From NCBI GenBank assembly GCA_934747335.1, contig CAKVGS010000002.1, positions 56,017 to 120,016 on the forward strand: a stretch of DNA of 64,000 nucleotides, read 5' to 3'. Origin of the DNA: an uncultured Candidatus Melainabacteria bacterium (GTDB taxonomy: Bacteria; Cyanobacteriota; Vampirovibrionia; Gastranaerophilales; Gastranaerophilaceae). Below, piece by piece: positions 8,606 to 18,211 of this stretch. Under the pieces are notes generated by a model. It saw only the letters and a program-made list of their open reading frames with translations, ran no database searches and was not told the origin of the DNA. The number at the start of each line of letters is the position of its first letter. Positions within the stretch are counted from its first letter, which is position 1. A program made the position numbers and the translations under genes.

Positions 8606-10255
8606 CTACATCATGCCGCCCATACCGCCCATGCCTGCCATAGCTGACATATCAGGAGCTTTAGTTTCTTCCGGAATATCGATAACAGCTGCTTGAGTTG
8701 TAAGTAACATAGAACCAACAGACGCTGCGTTTTCTAAAGCACTTCTTGTAACCTTAGCAGGGTCAACAATACCTGCTGCAAACATATCTGTGTATCTGTC
8801 TAATAGTGCGTCATAACCGTAAGCATCTTTTTCGTTTCTAACGTTTTCAACAACAACATCTGATTTAGCGCCAGAGTTGAAAGCGATTGAACGAAGAGGA
8901 ACATCAAGAGCAGCAGTTAAGATTTTGTAACCGCTCTTTTCATCGTCTGTATCGAATGCGATTGTGTTCATTTTTGATTCAAGTTCTTGTTGAACTCTGA
9001 TTAGAGCAACGCCGCCACCTGGAACGATACCTTCTTCGTTAGCAGCTCTTGTAGCGTTAAGTGCGTCTTCGATTCTTAATTTTCTTTCTTTAAGTTCGAT
9101 TTCTGTTGCTGCACCAACTTCGATAACTGCAACACCGCCTGACAATTTAGCCATACGTTCTTGAAGTTTTTCTTTATCATATTCGCTGTCTGATGCTTCG
9201 ATTTGTTTTTTGATAAGTCTTACACGTTCAGCAACAGCTTCTTTTGTTTCGTTACCAACAACGATTGTTGTTTCGTCTTTAGTAACAGTAACACGTTTTG
9301 CAACACCCATCATATCTGTTGTAATGTTTTCTAACTTAATACCAAGTTCTTCTGTGAACATTTGACCGCCTGTTAAGATTGCGATATCTTCTAACATAGC
9401 TTTTCTTCTGTCACCAAAACCAGGAGCTTTAACTGCAACTGCTCTAAGAACTTTTCTCATTGTGTTAACTACTAATGTTGCAAGAGCTTCGCCTTCAACG
9501 TCTTCTGCGATTAACAATAATGAACGACCGTCACGAGCAACTTGTTCAAGAACTGGAACAAGGTCAGCGATTAGGTTAATTTTTTTGTTTACACAAAGAA
9601 CGTAAGCGTCTTCTAAAACTGCTTCCATTCTTTCTGGGTCAGTTACGAAGTATGGTGAAATGTAACCTTTGTCGAATTGCATACCTTCAACAACTTTTAA
9701 GTTTGTTCCGAAAGATTTGCTTTCTTCAACTGTGATTACGCCGTCGTGACCAACTTTATCCATAGCTTCAGCGATTAGTTCACCGATTTCTGAATTGTTA
9801 CCAGCTGAAATACCTGCTACTTGAGCAATTTCTTCTTTTGTGTTTACCGGTCTTGAAAGTTCTTTAATCTTGTTGATTGCAACTTCAACAGCTTTGTCGA
9901 TACCGCGTTTCATTGACATTGGGTTAGCACCTGCTGTTAAGTTTCTAAGACCTTCTCTAACGATTGCTTGAGCAAGAACAGAAGCTGTTGTAGTACCATC
10001 ACCTGCTACATCGTTTGTTTTAGATGAAACTTCTTTAAGAAGTTGTGCACCTGCGTTTTCTAAATTGTCTTGTAATTCAATTTCTTTAGCAATTGTAACA
10101 CCATCGTTAACAATTTGAGGTGCACCGAATTTTTTTTGCAAAATTACATTTCTGCCTTTAGGTCCAAGTGTAACCTTAACGGCATCAGCAACTGCATCAA
10201 TACCTCTAAGAAGAGCTTTTCTTGCATCTTCTTCAAAAACTATTTGTTTAGCCAT
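8606..10255 (-). CDS. groL: Chaperonin GroEL (60 kDa)
   Basis: GroEL is the 14-subunit chaperonin that folds proteins in the cytoplasm with GroES. The 549-residue product begins MAKQIVFEEDAR and has the ATP-site motifs LGPKGRNV, VAGDGTTTASVLAQA and the conserved GGGVALIR segment, and ends in the GGMGGMM-type tail. The start at 10255 follows GAAGGAGATT with good spacing; the frame extends to 10273 but without support. It lies 157 bp downstream of groES in the same direction, the two being separated by a palindromic repeat rather than the usual short gap. Confidence 0.98.
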   Translation of the reverse strand: MAKQIVFEEDARKALLRGIDAVADAVKVTLGPKGRNVILQKKFGAPQIVNDGVTIAKEIELQDNLENAGAQLLKEVSSKTNDVAGDGTTTASVLAQAIVREGLRNLTAGANPMSMKRGIDKAVEVAINKIKELSRPVNTKEEIAQVAGISAGNNSEIGELIAEAMDKVGHDGVITVEESKSFGTNLKVVEGMQFDKGYISPYFVTDPERMEAVLEDAYVLCVNKKINLIADLVPVLEQVARDGRSLLLIAEDVEGEALATLVVNTMRKVLRAVAVKAPGFGDRRKAMLEDIAILTGGQMFTEELGIKLENITTDMMGVAKRVTVTKDETTIVVGNETKEAVAERVRLIKKQIEASDSEYDKEKLQERMAKLSGGVAVIEVGAATEIELKERKLRIEDALNATRAANEEGIVPGGGVALIRVQQELESKMNTIAFDTDDEKSGYKILTAALDVPLRSIAFNSGAKSDVVVENVRNEKDAYGYDALLDRYTDMFAAGIVDPAKVTRSALENAASVGSMLLTTQAAVIDIPEETKAPDMSAMAGMGGMGGMM

Positions 10256-10282
10256 TTTTATAATCTCCTTCAAAAAAATTCT

Positions 10283-10404
10283 AGTTTAGAAGTTTAGCAG
10301 TTTAGTAGTTGAGAAGAAATTTAAATTATTTTTTTCATAAAACTTATTTTCATTGAAAAATTTAATACTTCTTATAAACTCCTCAACTTCTAAACTTCTA
10401 AACT
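10283..10404. repeat. Intergenic palindrome between groES and groEL (family E type)
   Basis: AGTTTAGAAGTTTAG at 10283-10297 is perfectly complementary to CTAAACTTCTAAACT at 10390-10404. An inner pair GTTGAG/CTCAAC lies at 10308-10313 and 10382-10387. The arms are made of tandem copies of a short TTTAGAAG-like unit, the same construction as the palindromes at 10793, 44380 and 53724. Confidence 0.7.
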
Positions 10405-10412
10405 CTTATTTT

Positions 10413-10700
10413 CTATTCAACTACTGCCAACGCATCTTTGATTGACAAAATTTTGTATTCAACACCATCCATTTTAACATCAGTACCTGCGTATTTTGCA
10501 TAAAGAACGATATCGCCTACTTTAACTTCCATAGGTTCTTTTTCGCCTTTGTCATTTGTTTTGCCTTCGCCAACTGCAACTACTTCACCTTTTTGAGGTT
10601 TTTCTTTTGCACTGTCAGGAATAAAAATTCCACCTGAAGTTTGTTCTGTATCTTCAATAACTTTAATAACGATTCTGTCTTGTAAAGGTTTTAATGCCAT
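10413..10700 (-). CDS. groES: Co-chaperonin GroES
   Basis: The 95-residue GroES forms the heptameric lid of the GroEL chamber. It starts MALKPLQDRIVIKV and shows the mobile-loop region EQTSGGIFIPDSAKEKPQKGEV followed by the standard beta-barrel segments ending ILSIKDALAVVE. An AGGAGG ribosome-binding site lies 5 nt before the ATG. It is the first gene of a groES-groEL pair on the minus strand. I looked upstream for a CIRCE operator (TTAGCACTC with its inverted copy) and see none, so HrcA control is not indicated by the sequence. Confidence 0.98.
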   Translation of the reverse strand: MALKPLQDRIVIKVIEDTEQTSGGIFIPDSAKEKPQKGEVVAVGEGKTNDKGEKEPMEVKVGDIVLYAKYAGTDVKMDGVEYKILSIKDALAVVE

Positions 10701-10792
10701 AATATAATCCTCCTATTTACTACAATACATTTATACCCCAGATTTTAAAAAATTATGAAAAAGTTAAGAAAAAATTAATTATTGGGAAAGAA

Positions 10793-10932
10793 ATAAATAA
10801 GTTGAAAAGTTGAAAGGTTGAAAAGTGAATAAGTTCATTTTAGCTATTATCGATAACGAATAAGGTTAGATATTGAATAAATTTAATGCAAACTTATTCA
10901 CTTATTGATTTAATTTATCAACTTCAAACCTA
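10793..10932. repeat. Degenerate family E palindrome overlapping the murG stop
   Basis: Tandem GTTGAAA-like units (AAGTTGAAAAGTTGAAAGG at 10799-10817) and AGTGAATAAGTT face an inverted set (AACTTATTCACTTATT, then ATCAACTTCAAACC and CTTTTCAAC). The right end runs into the last codons of murG, whose GLLKSI tail and TAG are read from repeat-like sequence. Confidence 0.5.
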
Positions 10933-12051
10933 AATACTTTTCAACAACCCTACAATTTCTTCCGCGGCGTCAAATTTTGCCAAATGAGAAGCATTTTGTT
11001 TCAAATAATTCATCTTAATAGGATTATCAAGAAGCTCTACAACGCTTTCTCTCAAACGATTTGGGTCTAAATCTTTATCCTCAACATAAATACAAGCACC
11101 CATTTCCAACAAATATTTTGCGTTTATTCTCTGGTGATTTGCAGCTGCGTAAGGATAAGGCACAAGTATCGGTGCAGCTTCTGATGCACAAATTTCTGAA
11201 AGACTCAAAGAACCAGCTCTAGAAACTACAATGTCGCTTGATTTTAGAACAGAAATCATATCGTCAAAATAAGGTTTAACAATCAAATTCTTATCTTGTT
11301 CAAATGCAGGATAAATTTGTTGCAATCTTTCAGTTACTTCTGCAAAATTCTTTCTTCCTGTTTGAAAAATTATCTGCAAATTTCTTTCTTGAGAAAATTC
11401 TTTAAGAAGCTCAATTGTTGTATTGTTGATAGATTTTGCACCTTGCGAACCGCCCATAATACAAAGTGTCAAACGATTTTCCAATCCCATATTTGATTTT
11501 GCTTCTGCTTTAGTCATTGTTCTAAAACCTGCACGAATCGGATTTCCCGTAATAACCGTATGTTTGTTCGGAATATATTTTTTTGCTTTTTCAAACGCAA
11601 GAGTAACGTATTTTGCGCGTTTTGAAAGTTTTCTTGTTACAAGCCCCGGCATAGCATCACAATCATGCATAATATATGGAGTCTTAGTTATTCTGCACGC
11701 AAAAATCATTGGTGCTGAAACATAACCGCCTGTTGCAAAAACAGCATTTGGTTTGTATTTTTTTATGTATCTTACTGAGCGCAAAATTGCTTTAACCAAT
11801 TTTACTCCCCATACAAAAAACTTTGGATTAAGTTTTCTTGGCATTCCTGAAACACTTACATGCAAAAACTTGTAGCCTTTTTTTGACGCAAGTTCAAATT
11901 CCATGTTGCGTTTGTTTCCAACATAATAAACCTTCGCACCACTTTCTGTTAAAGTGTCTGCTACTGCCATTGCAGGATAAATGTGTCCGCCCGTACCACC
12001 GCCGGTTACGAAATAAATGCTATTGTATATTTCTGACATTACTATTACCAA
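10930..12051 (-). CDS. murG: UDP-GlcNAc--lipid I GlcNAc transferase MurG
   Basis: MurG adds GlcNAc to lipid I to make lipid II at the inner face of the cytoplasmic membrane, the last intracellular step of peptidoglycan synthesis. The 373-residue GT28 protein has the N-terminal glycine-rich loop FVTGGGTGGHIYPA, GGYVSAPMIFA, ITGNPIR, the CIMGGSQGAKSIN donor loop and SRAGSLSLSEI with PYPYAAANHQ. The start at 12051 is taken because AAGG lies 7 nt upstream; an ATG at 12039 (MSEIYNS) is also possible. Either start overlaps the end of ftsW. The C-terminal end merges with an intergenic repeat. Confidence 0.96.
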   Translation of the reverse strand: MVIVMSEIYNSIYFVTGGGTGGHIYPAMAVADTLTESGAKVYYVGNKRNMEFELASKKGYKFLHVSVSGMPRKLNPKFFVWGVKLVKAILRSVRYIKKYKPNAVFATGGYVSAPMIFACRITKTPYIMHDCDAMPGLVTRKLSKRAKYVTLAFEKAKKYIPNKHTVITGNPIRAGFRTMTKAEAKSNMGLENRLTLCIMGGSQGAKSINNTTIELLKEFSQERNLQIIFQTGRKNFAEVTERLQQIYPAFEQDKNLIVKPYFDDMISVLKSSDIVVSRAGSLSLSEICASEAAPILVPYPYAAANHQRINAKYLLEMGACIYVEDKDLDPNRLRESVVELLDNPIKMNYLKQNASHLAKFDAAEEIVGLLKSI

Positions 12052-13192
12052 ACCTTACTCTTTTAACATTATCTTTTGATATATTTAATAAAATTCCAAT
12101 CATCCACAATGAAACCATGATAGATGAACCGCCATAACTAATGAACGGCATTGGAACACCTGTTGCAGGCACAAACGAACTTGCAACCCACATATTTAAA
12201 AATCCTTGGAAGCAAATTGAGAATGTAAGTCCGAGCGCAAGAAGTTTTCCATACATATCTTGACACTTAACCGCAATTACAAATCCTCTTTGCAAAATTG
12301 TCCAAAACAAACAAATAATCAGCAAACAACCAATAAATCCTTGTTCTTCACCGATTACTGCAAAAATAAAGTCGGTGTGTGCTTCAGGAAGCCACGCAAG
12401 TTTTTGTTTAGAACTTCCGTAACCGACACCATACAAACCGCCTGACGCGAACGCTACAAGCGATTGAATAATATTGTAACCTGCGCCCAACGGGTCAGCT
12501 TCAGGATGAAGCCAAGTCTGAATTCTTGAAGTTTGATACCCTTTCAAACCTTTTAGTAACAATAAAGGTATTACAGAACATCCGCCCCACATAATTAATT
12601 GAGTCGAACCGCCCGCGCAAAGATAAATCGCAACTGATGTAGCCATCAAAAGCAATACCATACTTAAGTTTGGCTGAATAAAAATTAATCCGACCATTAT
12701 CATAATAGGTAAAAACGCAGTTACAATTTTGTCATTATCGAGCAAATTTGTATCTTTTGTAAAAACAGCTGCTAGTAATAAAACAACGGCAGGTTTTGCA
12801 AACTCAGACGGCTGTAAACTCATTGGCCCAATATTTATCCAACGTTGCGCACCGTTTACCGTCACACCCGCAACCTTTACCAAAATAAGCATTCCTACAA
12901 CCGTCCAAGCAATCGGAAGTGTATATTTAATAAGTTTTTTATAATGAAAATTTGAAAGAAATCTCAAACCGACAACACCAACAATTATGCCGAAAATTTG
13001 TTGAACAAGAAATCTTGCAGGATTCAATCCCATTTCAATACACTTAGGAGCACTTGCCGAAAAAATCGCCATAACGCCTATTACAACAAGAAAAATCACT
13101 GCAATTAAGAGTGGTCTGTCTGATTGCATATTTTGAGAACTCATTTTATTAGAGTTAATCCTCTCTTCTCTAGCGTTATTTTGATAGGACAT
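12020..13192 (-). CDS. ftsW: Septal peptidoglycan glycosyltransferase FtsW (SEDS family)
   Basis: FtsW is the multi-spanning SEDS protein that polymerises lipid II at the division septum with a class B penicillin-binding protein. About ten hydrophobic segments are evident, with family landmarks RWINIGPMSLQPSEFAKPA, LPEAHTDFIFAVIGEEQGF and VPATGVPMPFISYGGSS near the C terminus. The start is uncertain: the ATG at 13192 (MSYQNNAREE) overlaps murD by 17 nt, in keeping with the ftsW-murG overlap, while an ATG at 13144 (MSSQNMQS) has AGAGG some 12 nt upstream. Sequence alone cannot exclude the closely related RodA, but the murD-ftsW-murG order supports FtsW. Confidence 0.92.
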   Translation of the reverse strand: MSYQNNAREERINSNKMSSQNMQSDRPLLIAVIFLVVIGVMAIFSASAPKCIEMGLNPARFLVQQIFGIIVGVVGLRFLSNFHYKKLIKYTLPIAWTVVGMLILVKVAGVTVNGAQRWINIGPMSLQPSEFAKPAVVLLLAAVFTKDTNLLDNDKIVTAFLPIMIMVGLIFIQPNLSMVLLLMATSVAIYLCAGGSTQLIMWGGCSVIPLLLLKGLKGYQTSRIQTWLHPEADPLGAGYNIIQSLVAFASGGLYGVGYGSSKQKLAWLPEAHTDFIFAVIGEEQGFIGCLLIICLFWTILQRGFVIAVKCQDMYGKLLALGLTFSICFQGFLNMWVASSFVPATGVPMPFISYGGSSIMVSLWMIGILLNISKDNVKRVRFGNSNVRNIQ

Positions 13193-14492
13193 ACTTTTTG
13201 AAAACATCTCCTCTGTGTTCGTAACTGTTAAACATATCGAAGCTTGCACAAGCCGGTGAAAGCAATACCACATCCGGTTTTAAGCTGATTGCCTTATCTA
13301 TTGCATCCTCCATTGTGCGTTCTTTTATTATATTACTAAATCCGTTTTTTACCAGATTTTCTTCAAATCTTTCTGTCGCTTCACCAATCAATAAAACAGT
13401 TTTAATATGCTTGTTTATTGAATGACACATTTCTGTTAAATCAGTATTTTTATCTCTTCCACCCAATATAAGCGCAACATCTACATTATTGAAAGAATCA
13501 ATAGCAACAATTGAAGCTTCAGGATTTGTAGCTTTAGAATCGTTATAAAAAGTTATTCCATCCATTTCTCGAACTTTTTCTAATCTGTGTTCAGGCGCTC
13601 TAAAGCTCATAATTTGAGTTCTTATGTCTTCATTTTTCATTCCGACAAGTTTTGCGATAATTATTCCACACATAATGTTTTGGTAGTTGTGATGACCAAC
13701 AAGCGGACAATCTGAAAGAGAAATAATTTCTTCTTCGCCGTAAAAAATAGAATTGTTGATAATTTTACAATCTTTTTCATCATCAAAGAACACAACATTT
13801 TTACACTCTTTAGCAAACTCTTTTAATCTTTCATCCTTCGCGTTTAAAACAGCATATTCAGGCTCTTGCGGAGGCAAAAATATTTTTGCTTTTGCTTTAA
13901 AATAATTTTCCAAACCGCCATGCCAGTCAATATGATCAGGTGTAAAATTCGTCCAACAAGCAATTTTTGCTTTAAATTTTTCTGTCATTTGCGCTTGATA
14001 AGAACTTATTTCGCAAACAAGAAAATCATGTTTTCCTTCAATTAAAGAAGTTGGAGGAACGCCAATATTACCGCAAACAGGTGCATCAAAATCTTTGCTC
14101 AAAATATGTGAAACAAGCGCTGTTGTGGTAGTTTTACCGTTTGTACCTGTTATTGCAATAAAAGGTATTTTTGTATTCAAATATGCGTATTCGATTTCAG
14201 AAATAATTTTTGTATTTTTTTCTTCAAGACGTTTGAAAATTTCTGATTTAGGTGGAATTCCCGGACTTGTAATTGCAAATTTTGCACCGGAAATAAATTC
14301 ATCGCTATGATACCCGCATTCAATTTTTATTCCTAAATTTTTAAGTTCTTCTACTTGAGATTTGCATTCTTCTTTAACTTTATCCAAAGGTTTTGATTCT
14401 GTAATAAACACATCATAACCTTGTTTATTAGCGAATTTTGCAGCCGCAATTCCACTTTTTGACAAACCTAAAATTAAAACTTTTTCTTTCAT
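13176..14492 (-). CDS. murD: UDP-N-acetylmuramoylalanine--D-glutamate ligase MurD
   Basis: MurD adds D-glutamate to UDP-MurNAc-L-Ala in the cytoplasm. The 438-residue length and domains fit: an N-terminal Rossmann domain (LILGLSKSGIAAAKFA), the central ATP loop ITGTNGKTTTTALV (about residue 113), NFTPDHIDWHGG, the ligase-family PEHRLE and YNDSKATNPEA, and the C-terminal LILGGRDKNTDL. A GGAGAG site 6 nt before the ATG supports the start. It is followed by overlapping ftsW and murG. The 63-bp gap from the upstream lipoprotein gene suggests transcription from further upstream. Confidence 0.96.
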   Translation of the reverse strand: MKEKVLILGLSKSGIAAAKFANKQGYDVFITESKPLDKVKEECKSQVEELKNLGIKIECGYHSDEFISGAKFAITSPGIPPKSEIFKRLEEKNTKIISEIEYAYLNTKIPFIAITGTNGKTTTTALVSHILSKDFDAPVCGNIGVPPTSLIEGKHDFLVCEISSYQAQMTEKFKAKIACWTNFTPDHIDWHGGLENYFKAKAKIFLPPQEPEYAVLNAKDERLKEFAKECKNVVFFDDEKDCKIINNSIFYGEEEIISLSDCPLVGHHNYQNIMCGIIIAKLVGMKNEDIRTQIMSFRAPEHRLEKVREMDGITFYNDSKATNPEASIVAIDSFNNVDVALILGGRDKNTDLTEMCHSINKHIKTVLLIGEATERFEENLVKNGFSNIIKERTMEDAIDKAISLKPDVVLLSPACASFDMFNSYEHRGDVFKKYVLSK

Positions 14493-14555
14493 AGCGAACT
14501 CTCCAATTAGCTTTAATTTTACATCAAATAAAAATTGTGGAAAAGAATTGATAAT

Positions 14556-15563
14556 TTATTTGAATAATTCTTTATTCAATTCATCTGCATTTTTTTTATA
14601 ATCTTTGCCATAAGCTAAAGGTTTAGAATTCTCAACAGATTTTTTAAAAGCCGAATTGTCAATTTCAACATCACTTCTTGCAGGTACAATCAAGCCTGTT
14701 GAATTAAAATATTCAATACTTTTTTTAGAAGACAAATATTTAAGAAATTTCTCTGCTTGCTCTTTATGTTTTGAATCCTTAGAAATTGCCCAACCGGAAC
14801 TATCAAGAGGAACTGTTCCGCAAAACGGAATTACATCCCAATCAAAATTTGCACTGTCTTTGATTTTTGGATACATCCAATGACCTGAAAGATAAAGTCC
14901 TATTTTACCCTGCAAAAACATTTGTGCCAAAGTTAAACTTCCCACCTGAGAAGCAGTCGGTGCATATTTACCTTCTAAATTTTTATAAAATTCTGCGGAT
15001 TTTTGAGGGTTTAAAAAATTTTCATTCATAGTTAAAACATAAGGCAACATAAAATAAATATCTTTTTCAAAACTAATTCCATAAGGTTTTACATCCTTTA
15101 TTGCAGAAATTAATTCATCCAAATTTTGCGGTTTAGTTTTAACCAAATTTTTATTTCTATAAAAAACTAAAGTCGAAATATCTCTTGGAACAGCATAAAG
15201 TTTACCATCAATACTCATGGCTTCAATACTTTTAGAATTAAAATCATCAATATTAACGACATCATTTAAAGGTTCTAATTTACCGGCATATAAAGGCAAA
15301 TACAGATTATTAATAAAAATCACATCGGGTGCTTGATTTGATGCAAATAACAAATGAATTTTTTGAAAATAATTTTGTGGAATATGAATAAAATTGATTT
15401 TTATTTCAGGATTTTCTTTTTCATACTCTTTGATAATTTCGTTTAAAATTCCAACTTCTGTCACAGAACCCCAAGAAGAAAAAGTTATCTCTTCTTGTTT
15501 ATTTTTTGTACAAGCACAAAGCAAAATCGGCAACAAACACAGGATTAAAAAGCGTTTTAGCAT
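14556..15563 (-). CDS. Extracellular solute-binding lipoprotein (family 1, sugar ABC type)
   Basis: The 335-residue protein opens with a lipoprotein signal peptide and lipobox (MLKRFLILCLLPILLCACTK; Cys about residue 18). The mature part has ITFSSWGSVTEVGILNEIIKEYEKENP, QAPDVIFINN, WAISKDSKHKEQAEKFLKYL and other landmarks of family 1 solute-binding proteins. It is shorter than the usual 400-450 residues. No permease or ATPase genes are adjacent; it sits between a membrane protein and murD inside a peptidoglycan cluster, so the transporter partners must be elsewhere. Its ATG overlaps the stop of the upstream gene by 7 nt. The ligand cannot be read from the sequence. Confidence 0.82.
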   Translation of the reverse strand: MLKRFLILCLLPILLCACTKNKQEEITFSSWGSVTEVGILNEIIKEYEKENPEIKINFIHIPQNYFQKIHLLFASNQAPDVIFINNLYLPLYAGKLEPLNDVVNIDDFNSKSIEAMSIDGKLYAVPRDISTLVFYRNKNLVKTKPQNLDELISAIKDVKPYGISFEKDIYFMLPYVLTMNENFLNPQKSAEFYKNLEGKYAPTASQVGSLTLAQMFLQGKIGLYLSGHWMYPKIKDSANFDWDVIPFCGTVPLDSSGWAISKDSKHKEQAEKFLKYLSSKKSIEYFNSTGLIVPARSDVEIDNSAFKKSVENSKPLAYGKDYKKNADELNKELFK

Positions 15564-18145
15564 AAATCCATTACATACTCCATCTTGTCATCCTTAACAT
15601 TTAGGATAAATTTATTCATACCGACTCTAACAATATATCTGAGAGTACCGTCATCAAGTTTTTCACTTACACGGGCTTGTAATTTTTCGGTCTTTAATTT
15701 TTCGTAAGTTTTAATTTTGAATACTCTTTCACCAATATATCCCATTACAGCATAACCACTGCTGTTTTTTACAAGATAACAACCCATTTTTTCATTTATA
15801 GCGGATTTAGAAATAATTTCATAAATTTCATTATCTACAATAAATGTTTTTATATCTTCTTCTTTTATAATTTCTTTGTTTTCTTCTTTTGGTTGAACTT
15901 CTTCTTGTTTCAATATTTTTTGTTTTTCTTTTTCCGCTTGTTTTTCTTCAATCAATTTCAAAAGTTTATCTGCGTCTTCCGAACGCTTGTGTTTTTTAGT
16001 TAAAATTTTATCAGTATTTAATTCAGGAACTTCTTCAATTTTTTTATCAAAATCTACATAATTATCATCATAAAGTGATTCAAAATCATCTATTTCATTT
16101 TCATCATTACTAATAACTTTTTCTTCATCTTTAACAATTTCAAAATTATCATCAAGCTGATTAAACTCTTCCTGCATATCAGAAACAGTTGGTGTGTTGT
16201 CATCATCAAAATCATTCAAAATTTCTAAATCTTCACTGCCATCATAAAATGGTTTAAAACTTATATTAGAAATATTTTTTAAAAGTGCATCTTCGTCAAC
16301 TTCGGTATGAACTTCTTTTTCTTCGTATTTTTCAGGATTATTTAAAGCATCCTCCAAATCAGGCAAATCATCTGTTATAGACATTTTTGCAACATCATAA
16401 CCTGATTCTGCAAGTTCTACTTCATCAGAAGGTCTTGATTCATAAGATTTTTCATTATTTATTTCTACCGACAAATCAGGAAGTTCGTCTTTTAGAGAAA
16501 GTGTGCTTACATCATAACCTTCGCTATAATAAACAACTTGAGGTTTCGCCTCTGATTCAATTCTGCGTCCGCCTTGTTTTTTCAAAGCTTCCGATAAATC
16601 AGGAAGTATATCTTTTACGTTTAACGTCAAAAGTTCTGATGATTTGTGCGGTTTAGAATTTTGTTTTTCAATTTCTTTTCGCATTTCATTTATGCGGTTT
16701 GGATTTGTTCTTAAATCAGTAATAAAATCATTATCTAACTCAACACTCATCAATTTGTTCAACGCATCAATATCTGCATTTGAAAATGATACATTTTGAT
16801 TAACAGTATATGTTGTTACAAAATTTTCCAACAATTCTCTTTTTGAAGGTTTCTTTTCTATCGGATTTGTAACCACAAAACTTTCAAGATTCTTCATTGT
16901 TTCATCACTAATTTCAGAATTTAAAAGTTTTTCGATTTTTTCAACATCAGATTTTGAGAATTTAAGATTTTCGTCGTTGATATATTTTTCATACAACTCT
17001 TCATCAAAACCTTTTTGCTGTTGTTGTTCTTCTAGAAAATGAGAATCGTCAAATGAAAAACCGCTCAAAAAATCCTCTAAAGCACTATTTTCATCATCAT
17101 TTTCTTCTAACGTATCAACCTGAACCTCCGAAGGATTTGTTTTTTCTTGAAAAAGTTCATCCAAATCCACAATATTATTTACTTGTGGTTCTATTTCTTC
17201 TTCAACCGTATTTTTAATTTCAGGAACTTGAGAAATAACCTGAGGAGTATCTTGGATATCACTAACAGGCATTTTTGTTGGTTTTGAATACATTTTATCA
17301 AGTTTGTGTATTGTTTTTCTTATTTGTTTTCTTTTTGATATTTGCTTTTTATCTTTTTTATTAACTAAATCTTCATCGTCAGAAAAATCAGGCTGTTCAC
17401 CAACCAAAGCTGCCATATTATTCTTTGCCTTTATAAAAAAGAAAACACAAAGCGTGATAACAAGCATTATTCCTAAAACCAACAGTACAATATCCGATGT
17501 TGAAGAATCAGATGTTTCAGGAATATTTGGTTGCAGATTTTCTACTGCATTATTATTATTTTGAACCGTCTCAGAAGGATTTGGTTCAAATTGTTGAACA
17601 CTTCTTTTAATATCAACCGGATTTGTTTGACTAACACCACTTCTTGAAGTAATTGGAGTAGGATTTTCTTTTGGAATATCCATTGGACGCTCCATATCCA
17701 TTTTTGGTGGTCTAACAGGTTCAATCGGTTGTTCAGGCAGTGTTTCAGGTTTCTTTTCAGGTATATACAAAGCTTTTTGAGCAGTTAACATTGCATTCGG
17801 AGTAGTTTTAACGGTTATCTTTGTATACCCTTTACTGCTCGTAGTATAAGGCATAGTACGAACATTTACACTTTCTATATCACCTGACAATTCAGGATTA
17901 GAAGGCATTTGACTGTTGGTTTCTGGAAGCATTATTACATAAGTTGTTGCATCTTTTTTTATTGGATTAATTGTTTGTTCATAATTTCTTTTGGTAAGCA
18001 AAGTCATACTAACAGCACCGTTTGTGCCACTTTCAAATTTTAGTGACATCAAACTGTTTTTATAATTCTCTGCTCCAAAAGCTCCAACTACCGTGATTAC
18101 AGAAGCAAGAACTAATGCAATTGTTCTTTTTTTAAACTGCTTCAT
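15557..18145 (-). CDS. Large signal-anchored acidic protein with internal LPDL repeats, unknown function
   Basis: I do not recognise this 862-residue protein. It has an N-terminal signal sequence (about 1-25), a beta-rich extracytoplasmic region (30-125) that loosely resembles an AMIN domain, a Pro-rich linker, one membrane segment (about 217-239), and a long acidic cytoplasmic part with a compact C-terminal domain (about 765-862). Three repeats of a (K/T)D(E/D/I)LPDL unit lie at about 506-522, 546-563 and 586-602, the last two preceded by GYDV. Two FSxxDxxxxxKLxxxE units lie at about 396-412 and 453-470. It lies between mraY and murD, so a role in envelope growth is possible but inferred. 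A TGC-extended TAAAAT box ends 10 nt before the ATG. Confidence 0.55.
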   Translation of the reverse strand: MKQFKKRTIALVLASVITVVGAFGAENYKNSLMSLKFESGTNGAVSMTLLTKRNYEQTINPIKKDATTYVIMLPETNSQMPSNPELSGDIESVNVRTMPYTTSSKGYTKITVKTTPNAMLTAQKALYIPEKKPETLPEQPIEPVRPPKMDMERPMDIPKENPTPITSRSGVSQTNPVDIKRSVQQFEPNPSETVQNNNNAVENLQPNIPETSDSSTSDIVLLVLGIMLVITLCVFFFIKAKNNMAALVGEQPDFSDDEDLVNKKDKKQISKRKQIRKTIHKLDKMYSKPTKMPVSDIQDTPQVISQVPEIKNTVEEEIEPQVNNIVDLDELFQEKTNPSEVQVDTLEENDDENSALEDFLSGFSFDDSHFLEEQQQQKGFDEELYEKYINDENLKFSKSDVEKIEKLLNSEISDETMKNLESFVVTNPIEKKPSKRELLENFVTTYTVNQNVSFSNADIDALNKLMSVELDNDFITDLRTNPNRINEMRKEIEKQNSKPHKSSELLTLNVKDILPDLSEALKKQGGRRIESEAKPQVVYYSEGYDVSTLSLKDELPDLSVEINNEKSYESRPSDEVELAESGYDVAKMSITDDLPDLEDALNNPEKYEEKEVHTEVDEDALLKNISNISFKPFYDGSEDLEILNDFDDDNTPTVSDMQEEFNQLDDNFEIVKDEEKVISNDENEIDDFESLYDDNYVDFDKKIEEVPELNTDKILTKKHKRSEDADKLLKLIEEKQAEKEKQKILKQEEVQPKEENKEIIKEEDIKTFIVDNEIYEIISKSAINEKMGCYLVKNSSGYAVMGYIGERVFKIKTYEKLKTEKLQARVSEKLDDGTLRYIVRVGMNKFILNVKDDKMEYVMDLC

Positions 18146-18211
18146 ATAGAAAATATTTTAGCACAATACTTATATAGTGCCTATACTTTATTTATTGTAA
18201 TTAGTTTTTTA

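Noticed and set aside
10701..10930. CIRCE heat-shock operator upstream of groES
   Set aside because: No TTAGCACTC/GAGTGCTAA inverted pair is present.
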